Shown here: positions 34,701 through 42,996 of the stretch, piece by piece
How the letters are laid out: every line of letters begins with the position of its first letter
How positions within the stretch are numbered: position 1 is the first letter of the stretch
From: Herbiconiux moechotypicola
GTDB lineage: Bacteria; Actinomycetota; Actinomycetes; Actinomycetales; Microbacteriaceae
Direction: 5' to 3'
Length of the DNA: 64,000 nt
Assembly (NCBI RefSeq): GCF_024979255.1
Contig: NZ_JANLCN010000001.1
Coordinates: 248,001-312,000, forward strand
Position numbers and translations under genes: made by a program
The notes under the pieces: generated by a model
What the model was told of the DNA's origin: nothing
The model's database searches: none
Seen by the model: only the letters and a program-made list of their open reading frames with translations

Positions 34701-35408
34701 TCAGTCGGGCAGCGGCGCGTCGTCGAAGTCGTCGGCGGTCTGCCCGCCGAGGTAGTCGTCGCGGGGGAGCAGGCCGTCCTGGATGGCGCGCTTGCGGAGC
34801 GCCACCTTGGTGCCCACGTCGATGCCCACCATGCGGTACTTCTCGCGGATGCGCTTGAGGTACGACTTCGCGGTCTCTTCGGAGATGTCGAGCGCCTTGG
34901 CCACCTGCTTCACGGGCTCCCCACCGCCGTAGAGCGCCATCACCCGGCGCTCCTGAGCGCTCAGCCGCGGCGAGGAATCGAGGTCGTCGGCCGCGAGGGC
35001 CAGGTCGAGCTCGGTGGAGATGAAGCTGTCGCCCACGCTCGCCGCCCGGATGGCCTCCACGATCATGTCGGCCTCCTCGCTCTTCACGAGGTAGCCCAGC
35101 GCGCCGGCGGCGATGGCCTCGCGCACCACTGCGGGCTCGGAGTACGTGCTCATGAGCACCGTCTTCACGCCGGCCGACTTGAGCGCCTTGAGCTTCACCG
35201 ACACGGGCAGGTTGTCTTTGAGGTCGAGGTCGAGCAGCACGACGTCGACCGGGAACTCGCCGTGGGTCAGCAGGTCGGGCCAGGTGGTGACGGCGGCGAC
35301 CATCGAGATGTCGTCGGCGGCCCCGCGGATCCACTCGGTGAGGGCCCCGAGCAGCATCCGGTGGTCATCGACGATCGCCAGACGAATCGGCTCGCGCGTG
35401 CTGGGCAC
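34701..35408 (-). CDS. LuxR/NarL-family response regulator
   Basis: A 235-residue two-component regulator. The receiver has acidic D14/D15, phosphoacceptor D60 (VVLLDLDL) and K109 (YLVKSEEAD). The C-terminal LuxR helix-turn-helix (SAQERRVMALYGGGEPVKQVAKALDISEETAKSYLKRIREKYRMVG) follows. The tail after residue 205 is acidic. AAGGAG 5 nt before GTG 35408 fixes the start, 20 nt after the pseudokinase stop. It is the last gene of a three-gene signalling operon on the minus strand. DNA targets are unknown. Confidence 0.92.
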   Translation of the reverse strand: MPSTREPIRLAIVDDHRMLLGALTEWIRGAADDISMVAAVTTWPDLLTHGEFPVDVVLLDLDLKDNLPVSVKLKALKSAGVKTVLMSTYSEPAVVREAIAAGALGYLVKSEEADMIVEAIRAASVGDSFISTELDLALAADDLDSSPRLSAQERRVMALYGGGEPVKQVAKALDISEETAKSYLKRIREKYRMVGIDVGTKVALRKRAIQDGLLPRDDYLGGQTADDFDDAPLPD

Positions 35409-35428
35409 CTGGTCTCCTTCCGTGCGGA

Positions 35429-36688
35429 TCATCTCGACGGATCCGGCACTACGACGTGGGCGTCGACCCGCACCCGAACGGAGCCCGAACGGGACTCCAC
35501 CGAGTACTGGCCGACCCGAGAGAGGGCCGACCACACGGCCGGTTCGATGCGCCGGCGTGAGACGCCGCCGATCGAGACGACCATCGGGAGCACCATCCTA
35601 TCGTCGGGCGCCACGCCGGTCTTCGCGGCAGGCCGTCCGATCTCGAGGTCGATGGTGGGAGTGGTGCGCACGGAGTCGTCGACCACCAGCCACACCGCCG
35701 AGAGCAGTCCGTCACGCTGCGACGGGGAGAGGTAGCCCGCGAGCCCCTCCTCGTCGACCAGCGTGACCACGGCTCCGAGGATCTCCGACTCGCGGAGGGC
35801 GTGCTGCAGCCAGCTCTCCGCACGGCCGGCCACGAGCATCCTGCGCAGGTCGGTGGCGAGTCGGCCGGCGAGCGCGGAGGACTCCCGGTCGAGCGGGAGG
35901 GGGATGCGCCCGGTCGCGACGTCCTGCAGCAGCTCCTCGGCGGCCAGGTCGAGCCGGGCGAGTTCGGCGGAGGCCAGCAGTCCGAGGCTGTAGCGCGGTG
36001 CCGCGAGCGCGCCCTCGGCGATGGTGCGGTCGAGCTCGCGCTGCACCATCGACCCGAACGAGCGCACCACGATCACGGCGGCGAACGGAGGCACGACCGT
36101 GAGCATGAGCTGGCTCACGGTCGTCGCCACCTCGGAGGGGAGGGTGAGGGCGAGCGCGCCGACGCCGAGCACGCCCACCGCCGTGAGCACGACCGTGACC
36201 GTGAACACCTCGGTGACCGGGCGGAACGTGACCGCCGCCACCAGGGTGGCGCCCACCCCGATGCAGGCGCTCAGGTACCCGCTGCCCGAGATCGCCAGGG
36301 CCATCGCATCGGCGGCGAGGGCGAGGACGTCGGCGGTCAGCACCGCGGCGAAGAGCCAGGTCGAGAGCGTGCCGCGGGCCCGCCGGGCAGCCACGACGAG
36401 GATGCAGAAGGCCAGCAGCACGATCGCCCAGGCCGCGACCGCCAGCGGCTGCACCCCGCCGGCCTCGCTCGAGCTCCAGCCCAGCGAGATCAGCCCGCGG
36501 CCGAGCAGGATGACGCCGACGATCACCGACCCCACGCCGAGGTAGCCGATCCCCAGCCGGGAGGTGCGGGCGAGGTCGTCGCGCAGGGCGTCGGCCGCAC
36601 CCGACCCCAGGCGCCGGGCGCGCACGAGCTCGGTGAGCGCCCCGTCGGGCGGCACCCGCCCGGGAGACGACGTGTCGCCCCGGCTCAC
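35429..36688 (-). CDS. Putative histidine-kinase-like membrane protein lacking catalytic motifs
   Basis: A 419-residue protein with seven or so hydrophobic segments (residues about 45-200) and a cytoplasmic C-terminal half. That half aligns in order with kinase architecture (helical segment 220-300, then beta/alpha region ending SGSVRVRVDAHV). It has no phosphoacceptor H-D/E, no N-box Asn, and no D-x-G-x-G. It therefore looks like a degenerate kinase (pseudokinase) rather than an active enzyme. It is between a complete kinase and its response regulator, and overlaps the kinase gene by four bases (GTGA), so it may sense a signal or modulate the pair. Confidence 0.6.
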   Translation of the reverse strand: MSRGDTSSPGRVPPDGALTELVRARRLGSGAADALRDDLARTSRLGIGYLGVGSVIVGVILLGRGLISLGWSSSEAGGVQPLAVAAWAIVLLAFCILVVAARRARGTLSTWLFAAVLTADVLALAADAMALAISGSGYLSACIGVGATLVAAVTFRPVTEVFTVTVVLTAVGVLGVGALALTLPSEVATTVSQLMLTVVPPFAAVIVVRSFGSMVQRELDRTIAEGALAAPRYSLGLLASAELARLDLAAEELLQDVATGRIPLPLDRESSALAGRLATDLRRMLVAGRAESWLQHALRESEILGAVVTLVDEEGLAGYLSPSQRDGLLSAVWLVVDDSVRTTPTIDLEIGRPAAKTGVAPDDRMVLPMVVSIGGVSRRRIEPAVWSALSRVGQYSVESRSGSVRVRVDAHVVVPDPSR

Positions 36689-37848
36689 TTCGGAACCTCC
36701 AGCACCACCGTGGTTCCGGCGCCCGGCGAGGAGAACAGGCGCACTTTGCCCCCCACGTCGCGGATGCGCGCGATCACCGACTCCGCCAGGCCCAGCCGGC
36801 CGATGTCGACGTTCTCGAGATCGAATCCCACCCCCGTGTCGGTCACCATCGCCCGCACCGACACGTCGTCCTCCGAGATGGTGACGTCGGCGGTGCCCAC
36901 CTGGGCGTGACGCCTCACGTTCTCAAGACACTCCGAGAGCGAGAGCAGGAAGGCGTCGAGCACGTGGCTGGGCAGGAGGATCTGGCCGCTGCCGTGCCAG
37001 GCCACCTGGAGCCCCATCCGCCCGAAGCGCTGCTTCACCGATTCCAGCGTGTGGCCGAGGTCGCCCGCCTCGACGGGTTCAAGCGTGTAGCCGCCCGAGG
37101 AACGCGGCATCGGTGTGCCGCCCAGCCGCAGCTGGCGCAGCAGCCTGGCGTCCTCCTCCGCCTGGTTGCGCAGCGCATCCGGGTTCACCCCGATGCCGGA
37201 GTGGGCGAGCAGGGTGAGCGTGGCCAGCACGGTGTCGTGCAGCAGCCGGGCGCCGTGCCGGCGCTGTGCCTCCACCTCGCTGGAGAGCCGCTCGGCGGCG
37301 TGCGCCCGGCCCAGGCGGGCCATGCCGGTGAAGGCGCGCCGCACACTGCCCGACAGCCACACCGAGCACACCACGAGCGCCAGCCAGCCCACGACGACGG
37401 AGGCGATCACGAACGCCGACCGGTCTGACCACCAGGTGGCGGCGGTGGCGAGGGCGACGACCGGCACGTAGCCCGGCAGCACCAGCCACAGCAGGCGCGG
37501 GGTCGCCGCGAGGGTGGGGATGAGGGAGGGGATCGCCGTCGAGGCGAAGAAGGTGACGGCGGAGGTGGTGGGCACATCGGTGATCGGCGGTGACGGGAGC
37601 AGGAACGCGGCGAGGGCCGCCAGCGCGATCACGAAGGTGGTGACCGGCCACACGGGGGAGCGCGAGTCGCCGAGCACGTAGTAGGAGACGCCGGTGAGCA
37701 CCATGAGGGTGAGGCCGGGGAGCACCCGCACCGGATCGTCGAGGTTGGCCATCACGAGAGCGGCGACGGATGCTCCGGTGAAGAGCATTCCGAGGCTGCG
37801 CGACGTGCGCGTGAGCAGCTTGCGTCGTTCCCGCTCGGTCCTCGGCAC
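36685..37848 (-). CDS. Sensor histidine kinase (NarL-partner type)
   Basis: A 387-residue membrane kinase. About five transmembrane segments (20-170) lead to a HisKA_3-type helix with the likely phosphoacceptor H204 (RLLHDTVLATL). The ATPase domain has the N-box Asn near 310 (SECLENVRRHA), D-T-G-V-G-F-D at 337-343 and a C-terminal SSPGAGTTVVLEVP. This is a complete NarX-type kinase, as expected for the LuxR-type regulator downstream. The start is GTG 37848, 6 nt after a TATCAT box. A longer upstream frame exists but runs into an untranslated-looking region. Confidence 0.88.
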   Translation of the reverse strand: MPRTERERRKLLTRTSRSLGMLFTGASVAALVMANLDDPVRVLPGLTLMVLTGVSYYVLGDSRSPVWPVTTFVIALAALAAFLLPSPPITDVPTTSAVTFFASTAIPSLIPTLAATPRLLWLVLPGYVPVVALATAATWWSDRSAFVIASVVVGWLALVVCSVWLSGSVRRAFTGMARLGRAHAAERLSSEVEAQRRHGARLLHDTVLATLTLLAHSGIGVNPDALRNQAEEDARLLRQLRLGGTPMPRSSGGYTLEPVEAGDLGHTLESVKQRFGRMGLQVAWHGSGQILLPSHVLDAFLLSLSECLENVRRHAQVGTADVTISEDDVSVRAMVTDTGVGFDLENVDIGRLGLAESVIARIRDVGGKVRLFSSPGAGTTVVLEVPK

Positions 37849-37854
37849 TCTCGC

Positions 37855-37860
37855 ATGATA
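37855..37860 (-). promoter_or_regulatory. -10 element TATCAT for the signalling operon
   Basis: TATCAT on the minus strand, 6 nt before GTG 37848; suggests a leaderless transcript of the three-gene cluster. Confidence 0.45.
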
Positions 37861-37973
37861 TCGCCTCGGCTGTGACGCCTGAGGTGGGTGCGACGGATGC
37901 ATCGTGTCCCCTGAATTGGGGCGAGAGTATCTCGACACATGTCGGTAACGTCGAGTGCGACCCGGGGGGAATT

Positions 37974-38008
37974 GGCCGGGGAGTCGCAGGCAAGGCGGCT
38001 CCCCGGCC
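37974..38008 (-). terminator. GC-rich hairpin after metX
   Basis: GGCCGGGGAG (37974-37983) pairs with CTCCCCGGCC (37999-38008), a perfect 10-bp stem with a 15-nt loop, 56 nt past the metX stop. There is no T-run, as often in actinobacterial terminators. The rest of the 215-nt gap between metX and the kinase holds only short imperfect repeats (CTCGAC...GTCGAG near 37931-37955). Confidence 0.55.
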
Positions 38009-38063
38009 CCATTTCCTTCTGAGACCCGCCTCGGGCGCCCCGGGCCGGCCGGCTGCGACCCGA

Positions 38064-39272
38064 TCAGCCGGTCGCGAGAAGCCTGCTGATCTCCCGCCCT
38101 ACGACGTCGAATTCGATGAGGAATCCGTCGTGGCCGAAGCCCGACTCGATGACGACGGGCTCGTCGCCGTCGAGGGTGTGCGGAAGGTGCCGGGCGATCA
38201 GCTGCTGATCGGCCACGGGGAACAACCGGTCGCTGTCGATGCCGATCACCAGGGCCAGCGCCTGCACGCTCGCGAGCGCGGCGGCGACCCCGCCGCGACC
38301 CCGCCCGAGGTCGTGCGAGTTCATGGCCTCGACGAGCGTGATGTAGGTGTTGGCGTCGAAACGGCGGGTGAACTTGTTTCCGTGGAAGTCGAGGTAGGAC
38401 TCCACGGCGAAGCGGCCGCCCTGGCCGAGCGGGCTGATGCCGCTCTGCCAGCTGCGCCCGAACCGCTGGTTGAGCTCGTCGGGGCTGCGGTAGTTCAGCA
38501 GCGCCATGCGGCGGGCCAGGGCCAGACCCTGGTGCGGGCCCTCGCCGTCGGCGGCGTCGTAGTAGTCGCCGCCCTGGAAGGCCGGGTCGGCCCGGATGGC
38601 CTGGATCTGCACCGAGTTGAGCGCGACCTGGTCGGCCGAGCTCGACGCCGGCGCGGCGATCACCGCGATGCGCTCCACCTGCCCGGGTGCCTGCACCGCC
38701 CATTCGAGCACGTGCATCCCGCCCATCGAGCCGCCGATCACCGCGAACCAGCGATCGATGCCGAGGCGCTCGGCGAGCAGGCGCTGCGCCCGGGTCTGAT
38801 CGGCGATCGTGGTGTACGGGAAGCGGGCGCCCCATTCCGTGCCGTCGGGGGCGATCGAGGAGGGGCCGGTGCTGCCCTGACAGCCGCCCAGCATGTTCGG
38901 GGCCACCACGAACCAGCGGTCGGTGTCGATGGGGAGGCCAGGACCGACCAGGCCCGGCCACCAGCCGTCGGTCGGGTGCCCCGGCTCCGCAGGGTGGATG
39001 AGGTTCGCGTCTCCGGTGAGTGCGTGCAGCACCAGCACGGCGTTGTCGCGCGCCGCGTTCAGCGTGCCGTACGTCTGGTAGGCCAGATGCGCGTTCGGCA
39101 CCACCCCACCCGCCTCGAACCCGAAATCGCCGATCGGGGCGAACAGCCGCCTCCCGACAGGATCACCCTCCCGCCACGCCCCCGACGCCGGCGGCTTCCC
39201 CAGCACCGACCGCACCTGCGCCTCGGTGATGAACCCGCTCGGAACGGTGTCTTCGTTGGTCTGCCAGTCCAT
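38064..39272 (-). CDS. metX: Homoserine O-acetyltransferase
   Basis: A 402-residue alpha/beta-hydrolase enzyme that acetylates homoserine with acetyl-CoA in the direct-sulfhydrylation route to methionine. The nucleophile elbow is GGSMGGMHVLEW (catalytic Ser), and the Asp and His come from VIGIDSDRLFP and ESGFGHDGFL near the C-terminus. N-terminal LAYQTYGTLNAARDNAVLVLHALTGDANL is typical. Its partner metY lies upstream on the same strand but is separated by 396 nt with a terminator-like structure, so metX probably also has its own promoter. ATG 39272 has only weak AGAAAG upstream. Confidence 0.95.
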   Translation of the reverse strand: MDWQTNEDTVPSGFITEAQVRSVLGKPPASGAWREGDPVGRRLFAPIGDFGFEAGGVVPNAHLAYQTYGTLNAARDNAVLVLHALTGDANLIHPAEPGHPTDGWWPGLVGPGLPIDTDRWFVVAPNMLGGCQGSTGPSSIAPDGTEWGARFPYTTIADQTRAQRLLAERLGIDRWFAVIGGSMGGMHVLEWAVQAPGQVERIAVIAAPASSSADQVALNSVQIQAIRADPAFQGGDYYDAADGEGPHQGLALARRMALLNYRSPDELNQRFGRSWQSGISPLGQGGRFAVESYLDFHGNKFTRRFDANTYITLVEAMNSHDLGRGRGGVAAALASVQALALVIGIDSDRLFPVADQQLIARHLPHTLDGDEPVVIESGFGHDGFLIEFDVVGREISRLLATG

Positions 39273-39531
39273 GCTGTGCTTTCTGCTGCGCCGCCGCTTC
39301 TGCGGCGCAGCGCGACATGCGCCCGTGCGGTCGACCGGCGCGGCCTACGGTCGCACCGGTCGGCCACGCGGGCGCCTTGGGTCGTCAAGGTGGGGCCTCT
39401 CGCGGTCAACACCGCACTCCCCATTCTGGAAGAAATCCCCCCACTCCTCGCAATTGTTACGACGCCCCACCCCGCCGGCGAACTGCGAGCGCGGAGGTCA
39501 TTCGTATCAGGCCGCTCCTGTTGTACCCAGG

Positions 39532-39566
39532 GTGAAGGCCCGGCCGCGAAGCGACCGGACCTTCAC
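39532..39566 (-). repeat. Long hairpin in the metY-metX gap
   Basis: GTGAAGGCCCGGCCGC and GCGACCGGACCTTCAC form a 16-bp stem, with two positions that mispair on one strand but form G-U pairs on the other, and a gaa loop. It has no T-run; it could be a second transcription stop or an RNA stability element. Confidence 0.5.
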
Positions 39567-39601
39567 ATGTCGCGTTTCGCCGGGCGAGGACCAGCGAAAC
39601 C

Positions 39602-39632
39602 TGAGGGGGTCGCGCGCAGCACGACCCCCTCA
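39602..39632 (-). terminator. metY terminator hairpin
   Basis: TGAGGGGGTCG (39602-39612) and CGACCCCCTCA (39622-39632) make a perfect 11-bp stem with a 9-nt loop, 36 nt after the metY stop. It is immediately followed on the minus strand by a second stem, GTTTCGC/GCGAAAC (39574-39600). Confidence 0.65.
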
Positions 39633-39668
39633 GCAGCCAGCACAGCCCGCGTCCCCTCGAGAAAACTG

Positions 39669-40994
39669 TTAGACCGCGTTGGCCTTCACGGTCTCCCGCG
39701 CCGCCGCGAGCCCCTGCTCGAGGTCGGCCTTGAGGTCGTCGATGTTCTCCAGGCCCACGGACAGGCGCACCAGGCCGGGGGTGACGCCGGTGGTGAGCTG
39801 CTGCTCGGGGGTGAGCTGGGAGTGGGTGGTGGAGGCGGGGTGGATGACCAGCGAGCGCACGTCGCCGATGTTGGCGAGGTGGCTGAACAGGCTGAGGCTG
39901 TCGACGAAGGTGCGGCCGGCGTCGACGCCGCCCTTGAGCTCGAACGAGAGCACCGCGCCGACGCCCTTGGGGGCGTACTTGTTGGCGGCGGCGTACCACG
40001 GGCTCGAGGGCAGCCCGGCGTAGTACACGGTGGCGATGTCGTCGTGCGAGTCGAGCCACTCGGCGATCTCCTGCGCGTTCTGCACGTGGCGCTCGACGCG
40101 GAGTGAGAGGGTCTCGATGCCCTGGATGAGCTGCCAGGCGCTGGCCGGTGCGATGGACGAGCCTAGGTCGCGCAGCAGCTGCACGCGGGCCTTGATGATG
40201 TAGGCGATGCCGTCGCCCAGCACGCCGGTGTAGCTGGCGCCGTGGTAGCTCGGGTCGGGCTCGGTGAGGCCGGGGAACTTCTCGACGTTCTTCGACCACT
40301 CGAACTTTCCGCCGTCGACGATGATGCCGCCGATGACGGTGCCGTGGCCGCCCAGGAACTTCGTGGCCGAGTGCACGACGATGTCGGCTCCGTGCTCGAT
40401 CGGGCGGATGAGGTAGGGGGTGGCGATCGTGTTGTCGACGATGAGCGGCACACCGTTCTCGTGCGCCACGCCCGACACCAGCTCGATGTCGAGGATGTTG
40501 ATCTTCGGGTTGCCGATGGTCTCGGCGAAGAACAGCTTCGTGTTGGGGCGCACGGCGCGGCGCCACTCGTCGGCGTCGTCCTGGTTCTCGACGAAGGTGG
40601 TCTCGATGCCGAGCTTCGCGAGGGTGTACTTGAACAGGTTGTAGGTGCCGCCGTAGATCGACGACGACGACACGATGTGGTCGCCGGCCTGGGCGATGTT
40701 GAGCACGGCGAAGGTCTCCGCGGCCTGGCCGGAGGCGACCAGCAGCGCTGCTGTGCCTCCCTCGAGGGCGGCGACGCGCTGCTCCACCACGTCTTGGGTG
40801 GGGTTCTGGATGCGCGTGTAGATGTTGCCGAACTCGGCCAGCGCGAACAGGTTCTTGGCGTGGTCGGCGCTGTTGAACACGTAGGAGGTGGTCTGGTAGA
40901 TCGGGGTGGCCCTGGCATTGGTGACGGGGTCGGGCTGCGCCCCGGTGTGGATCTGCTTGGTCTCGAACTTCCAGTTCGCGGCGTTCTCGCTCAT
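39669..40994 (-). CDS. metY: O-acetylhomoserine sulfhydrylase
   Basis: A 441-residue PLP enzyme converting O-acetylhomoserine and sulfide to homocysteine. The PLP lysine is in [18 protein letters not shown], with [12 protein letters not shown] and [14 protein letters not shown] upstream and [28 protein letters not shown] at the C-terminus. Length fits MetY rather than the shorter cystathionine lyases. GAGGAAG precedes ATG 40994, and a -35/-10 promoter lies at 41041-41069. MetX, its substrate supplier, follows on the same strand. Confidence 0.96.
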   Translation of the reverse strand: MSENAANWKFETKQIHTGAQPDPVTNARATPIYQTTSYVFNSADHAKNLFALAEFGNIYTRIQNPTQDVVEQRVAALEGGTAALLVASGQAAETFAVLNIAQAGDHIVSSSSIYGGTYNLFKYTLAKLGIETTFVENQDDADEWRRAVRPNTKLFFAETIGNPKINILDIELVSGVAHENGVPLIVDNTIATPYLIRPIEHGADIVVHSATKFLGGHGTVIGGIIVDGGKFEWSKNVEKFPGLTEPDPSYHGASYTGVLGDGIAYIIKARVQLLRDLGSSIAPASAWQLIQGIETLSLRVERHVQNAQEIAEWLDSHDDIATVYYAGLPSSPWYAAANKYAPKGVGAVLSFELKGGVDAGRTFVDSLSLFSHLANIGDVRSLVIHPASTTHSQLTPEQQLTTGVTPGLVRLSVGLENIDDLKADLEQGLAAARETVKANAV

Positions 40995-41040
40995 CGGCTT
41001 CTTCCTCGACGTCGGGGATGGATCGGGTGGTTCGACCAGA

Positions 41041-41069
41041 AGCGTACGAGTGCGCCCGCGGCCGGTCAA
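41041..41069 (-). promoter_or_regulatory. metY promoter (TTGACC-N17-TACGCT)
   Basis: Minus-strand TTGACC (41064-41069) and TACGCT (41041-41046) are exactly 17 nt apart, the best canonical vegetative promoter in the window. The leader to ATG 40994 is about 40 nt. The -35 box overlaps the stop codon of the upstream acyltransferase gene. Confidence 0.65.
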
Positions 41070-42154
41070 TCGGCGCGGACTCGCGGCGTAACGTGTTTCT
41101 CGGGGGTGAACAGCCATCGGGCCCGGGGTTCCACCAGAGGCCTGAACACCCGGCGCACCGGGGCGCTCGCGAGCGCGAGGGCGACCAGCACGCTGAACAC
41201 GAGCATCGCCGGCAGCACCCACCACGGCTGCGGCCCGTCGAGCCAGCCGAACTCGCGGAACGGGTAGAGCACGAAGGAGTGCAGCAGGTACACGTACATG
41301 GTCGCCTGCCCCAGCTTCGCCACCGGCGTCTCGCGCCGCGGCATGAGGGCCAGGAACGCGAACAGCAGCACCGTCGCCAGCGCGATCGCGCCGAGCCGGA
41401 GCGCCCCCGCCCACCACTGGTCGTAGCCGAAGTCGGGGTACGCCTGCTCGAACAGCAGCACCCGTCGCACCAGCAGTTCGCGCCAGAGCGGCATGCCCGC
41501 CCCGATGACGACGGCCAGCGCGGCGAACAGCCCCACCGCGCATCCGCGCACGAGCAGCACCCGCCGCGCACTCGCCGCGAGCCACCACGATGTGACGGGC
41601 AGCTGGCGCAGACGCCAGCCGAGCACGAAGAAGGGCAGGAGCGCGAGGGTGCGGTCGGCCGCGAAGGTGCCGTCGATGGCGGGCAAGTACCCCGCCCCGA
41701 TGGAGACGGCCACCGAGATGAGGAGGGGGAAGCGCAGGAGCGCCAGGTAGGGCAGCGCCACCCGCCACACGATGAGCGCGAGCAGGAACCACAGCGTCCA
41801 CGACGGCGACGCCAGGTCGAGGGTCGCCGACCCCCGCGAGAGCCAGTGCACCCCCGTCCAGATGAGCTCGAAGACGAGGTAGGGCAGCACGAGATCGGTC
41901 ACGATCCGCTTCAGCTGCTTCGCCCCCGGCGGGGTCGCCTTGGCGAAGTACCCCGCGACGGCCACGAAGACCGGCACGTGGAAGGAGTAGATGAACAGGT
42001 ACACGCCGTAGGCCGCATCCGACTCGGCGATGAGCTTCAGGATGGCGTGGCCGGCCACCACGAGGGTGATCGCCACGAAGCGCGCGTTGTCCCAGAGGGG
42101 CACCCGCACCTTCGCGGGCGGTGCCCCACCCTGCGACGCGATCGGGACCGACAC
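41066..42154 (-). CDS. Acyltransferase family 3 membrane protein
   Basis: A 362-residue protein with about ten transmembrane segments and the Acyltransf_3 pattern. Starts VPLWDNARFVAITLVVAGHAILKL (conserved Arg and His near the membrane face), then PVFVAVAGYFAKA, and ends with YLLHSFVLYPFREFGWL. Family members O-acetylate cell-surface sugars or lipids; the acceptor here is unknown. GTG 42154 follows TAGTCT by 6 nt. Confidence 0.85.
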   Translation of the reverse strand: MSVPIASQGGAPPAKVRVPLWDNARFVAITLVVAGHAILKLIAESDAAYGVYLFIYSFHVPVFVAVAGYFAKATPPGAKQLKRIVTDLVLPYLVFELIWTGVHWLSRGSATLDLASPSWTLWFLLALIVWRVALPYLALLRFPLLISVAVSIGAGYLPAIDGTFAADRTLALLPFFVLGWRLRQLPVTSWWLAASARRVLLVRGCAVGLFAALAVVIGAGMPLWRELLVRRVLLFEQAYPDFGYDQWWAGALRLGAIALATVLLFAFLALMPRRETPVAKLGQATMYVYLLHSFVLYPFREFGWLDGPQPWWVLPAMLVFSVLVALALASAPVRRVFRPLVEPRARWLFTPEKHVTPRVRAD

Positions 42155-42160
42155 GAGAAC

Positions 42161-42166
42161 AGACTA
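42161..42166 (-). promoter_or_regulatory. -10 element TAGTCT for the acyltransferase gene
   Basis: TAGTCT on the minus strand, 6 nt before GTG 42154. It overlaps TACCGT (42165-42170) on the plus strand, a possible -10 for the divergent SDR. Confidence 0.45.
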
Positions 42167-42222
42167 CCGTTGAGGGTACGGAAGGGACCGGGGAGGTCCC
42201 GGTCGTGTGTGAGAGGACGCTG

Positions 42223-42996
42223 ATGAAGCGTGCGGTCGTGACGGGTGCGAGTTCAGGGATCGGGGCGGCCACGGTGCGCGCCCTGCGAGGCCTCGGGTGG
42301 GAGGTCGTGGGCGTCGCCCGCCGCGCCGACCGGCTCGCGGCGCTCGCCGAGGAGACGGGCGCGGAGGTGTTCACCGCCGACCTCACGGTGCAGGCCGACG
42401 TCGACGCACTGCGCGACCACCTCGCGGCCACCGGCGGCGTGAACGTGCTGATCAACAACGCGGGCGGTGCGGCCGGTCTCGACACCATCGAGCACGGCAG
42501 CGATGCCGACTGGCAGTGGATGTTCGACGTGAACGTGCTCGCGGTCAAGCGGGTGACCGCCGCCCTGCTGCCGCTGCTGCGGGCCTCGGTCGAGCCGGGC
42601 GGCTCTGCCGACATCCTCACCGTGTCGTCGACCGCGGCGCACTTCTCCTACGAGGGCGGCGGTGGCTACAACGCCGCGAAGTTCGGCGTGCACGCGCTGG
42701 TCGACGTGCTGCGCCTGGAGGTGTCGGGCGAACCGATCCGCGTGCTCGAGGTGGCGCCCGGCATGGTGAAGACGGAGGAGTTCTCGCTCAACCGCTTCGG
42801 TGGCGACCAGGAGAAGGCCGATGCCGTGTATGCCAACGTGCCGGAGCCCCTGGTGGCCGACGACGTGGCGGCCACGATCGTGGCCATGCTCACCATGCCG
42901 CCGCACGTGAGCCTCGACCTCGTGATCCTCAAGCCCGTTGCGCAGTCCTCGGTGTACAAAGTGGCTCGCGGCCCGCTCACCGTCAAGACGAGCTGA
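42223..42996 (+). CDS. Short-chain dehydrogenase/reductase (YdfG-like)
   Basis: A 257-residue classical SDR. TGASSGIG (residues 7-14) binds the nucleotide, NNAGG is the second motif, and catalysis uses S (VSSTAAHFS) and YNAAK. An Arg-Arg after the glycine motif (VARRADRL) suggests NADP(H) preference. Sequence style matches the NADP-dependent serine/3-hydroxy acid dehydrogenase group (YdfG). AGAGGA lies before ATG 42223. Its stop overlaps the convergent MFS gene by 14 nt. Confidence 0.88.
   Translation: MKRAVVTGASSGIGAATVRALRGLGWEVVGVARRADRLAALAEETGAEVFTADLTVQADVDALRDHLAATGGVNVLINNAGGAAGLDTIEHGSDADWQWMFDVNVLAVKRVTAALLPLLRASVEPGGSADILTVSSTAAHFSYEGGGGYNAAKFGVHALVDVLRLEVSGEPIRVLEVAPGMVKTEEFSLNRFGGDQEKADAVYANVPEPLVADDVAATIVAMLTMPPHVSLDLVILKPVAQSSVYKVARGPLTVKTS

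Larger units (their letters stand above)
39273..39668 (-). other. 396-nt metY-metX intergenic region
   Basis: No ORF in this gap shows coding features. It holds three consecutive hairpins (39532-39566, 39574-39600, 39602-39632) downstream of metY, then about 250 nt leading to metX. I looked for conserved SAM-I/SAM-IV riboswitch cores and did not find one. TTGACC (minus strand, near 39404) has no properly spaced -10. The metX promoter is therefore not identified. Confidence 0.6.

Noticed and set aside
39273-39540. Possible SAM riboswitch before metX
   Set aside because: I could not place the conserved SAM-I or SAM-IV core elements in order; only generic stem-loops are present.
39669-42620. 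A 983-residue open frame covering metY and its upstream region
   Set aside because: The upstream part is antisense to the acyltransferase and SDR genes; metY begins at 40994 with a good promoter and ribosome site.
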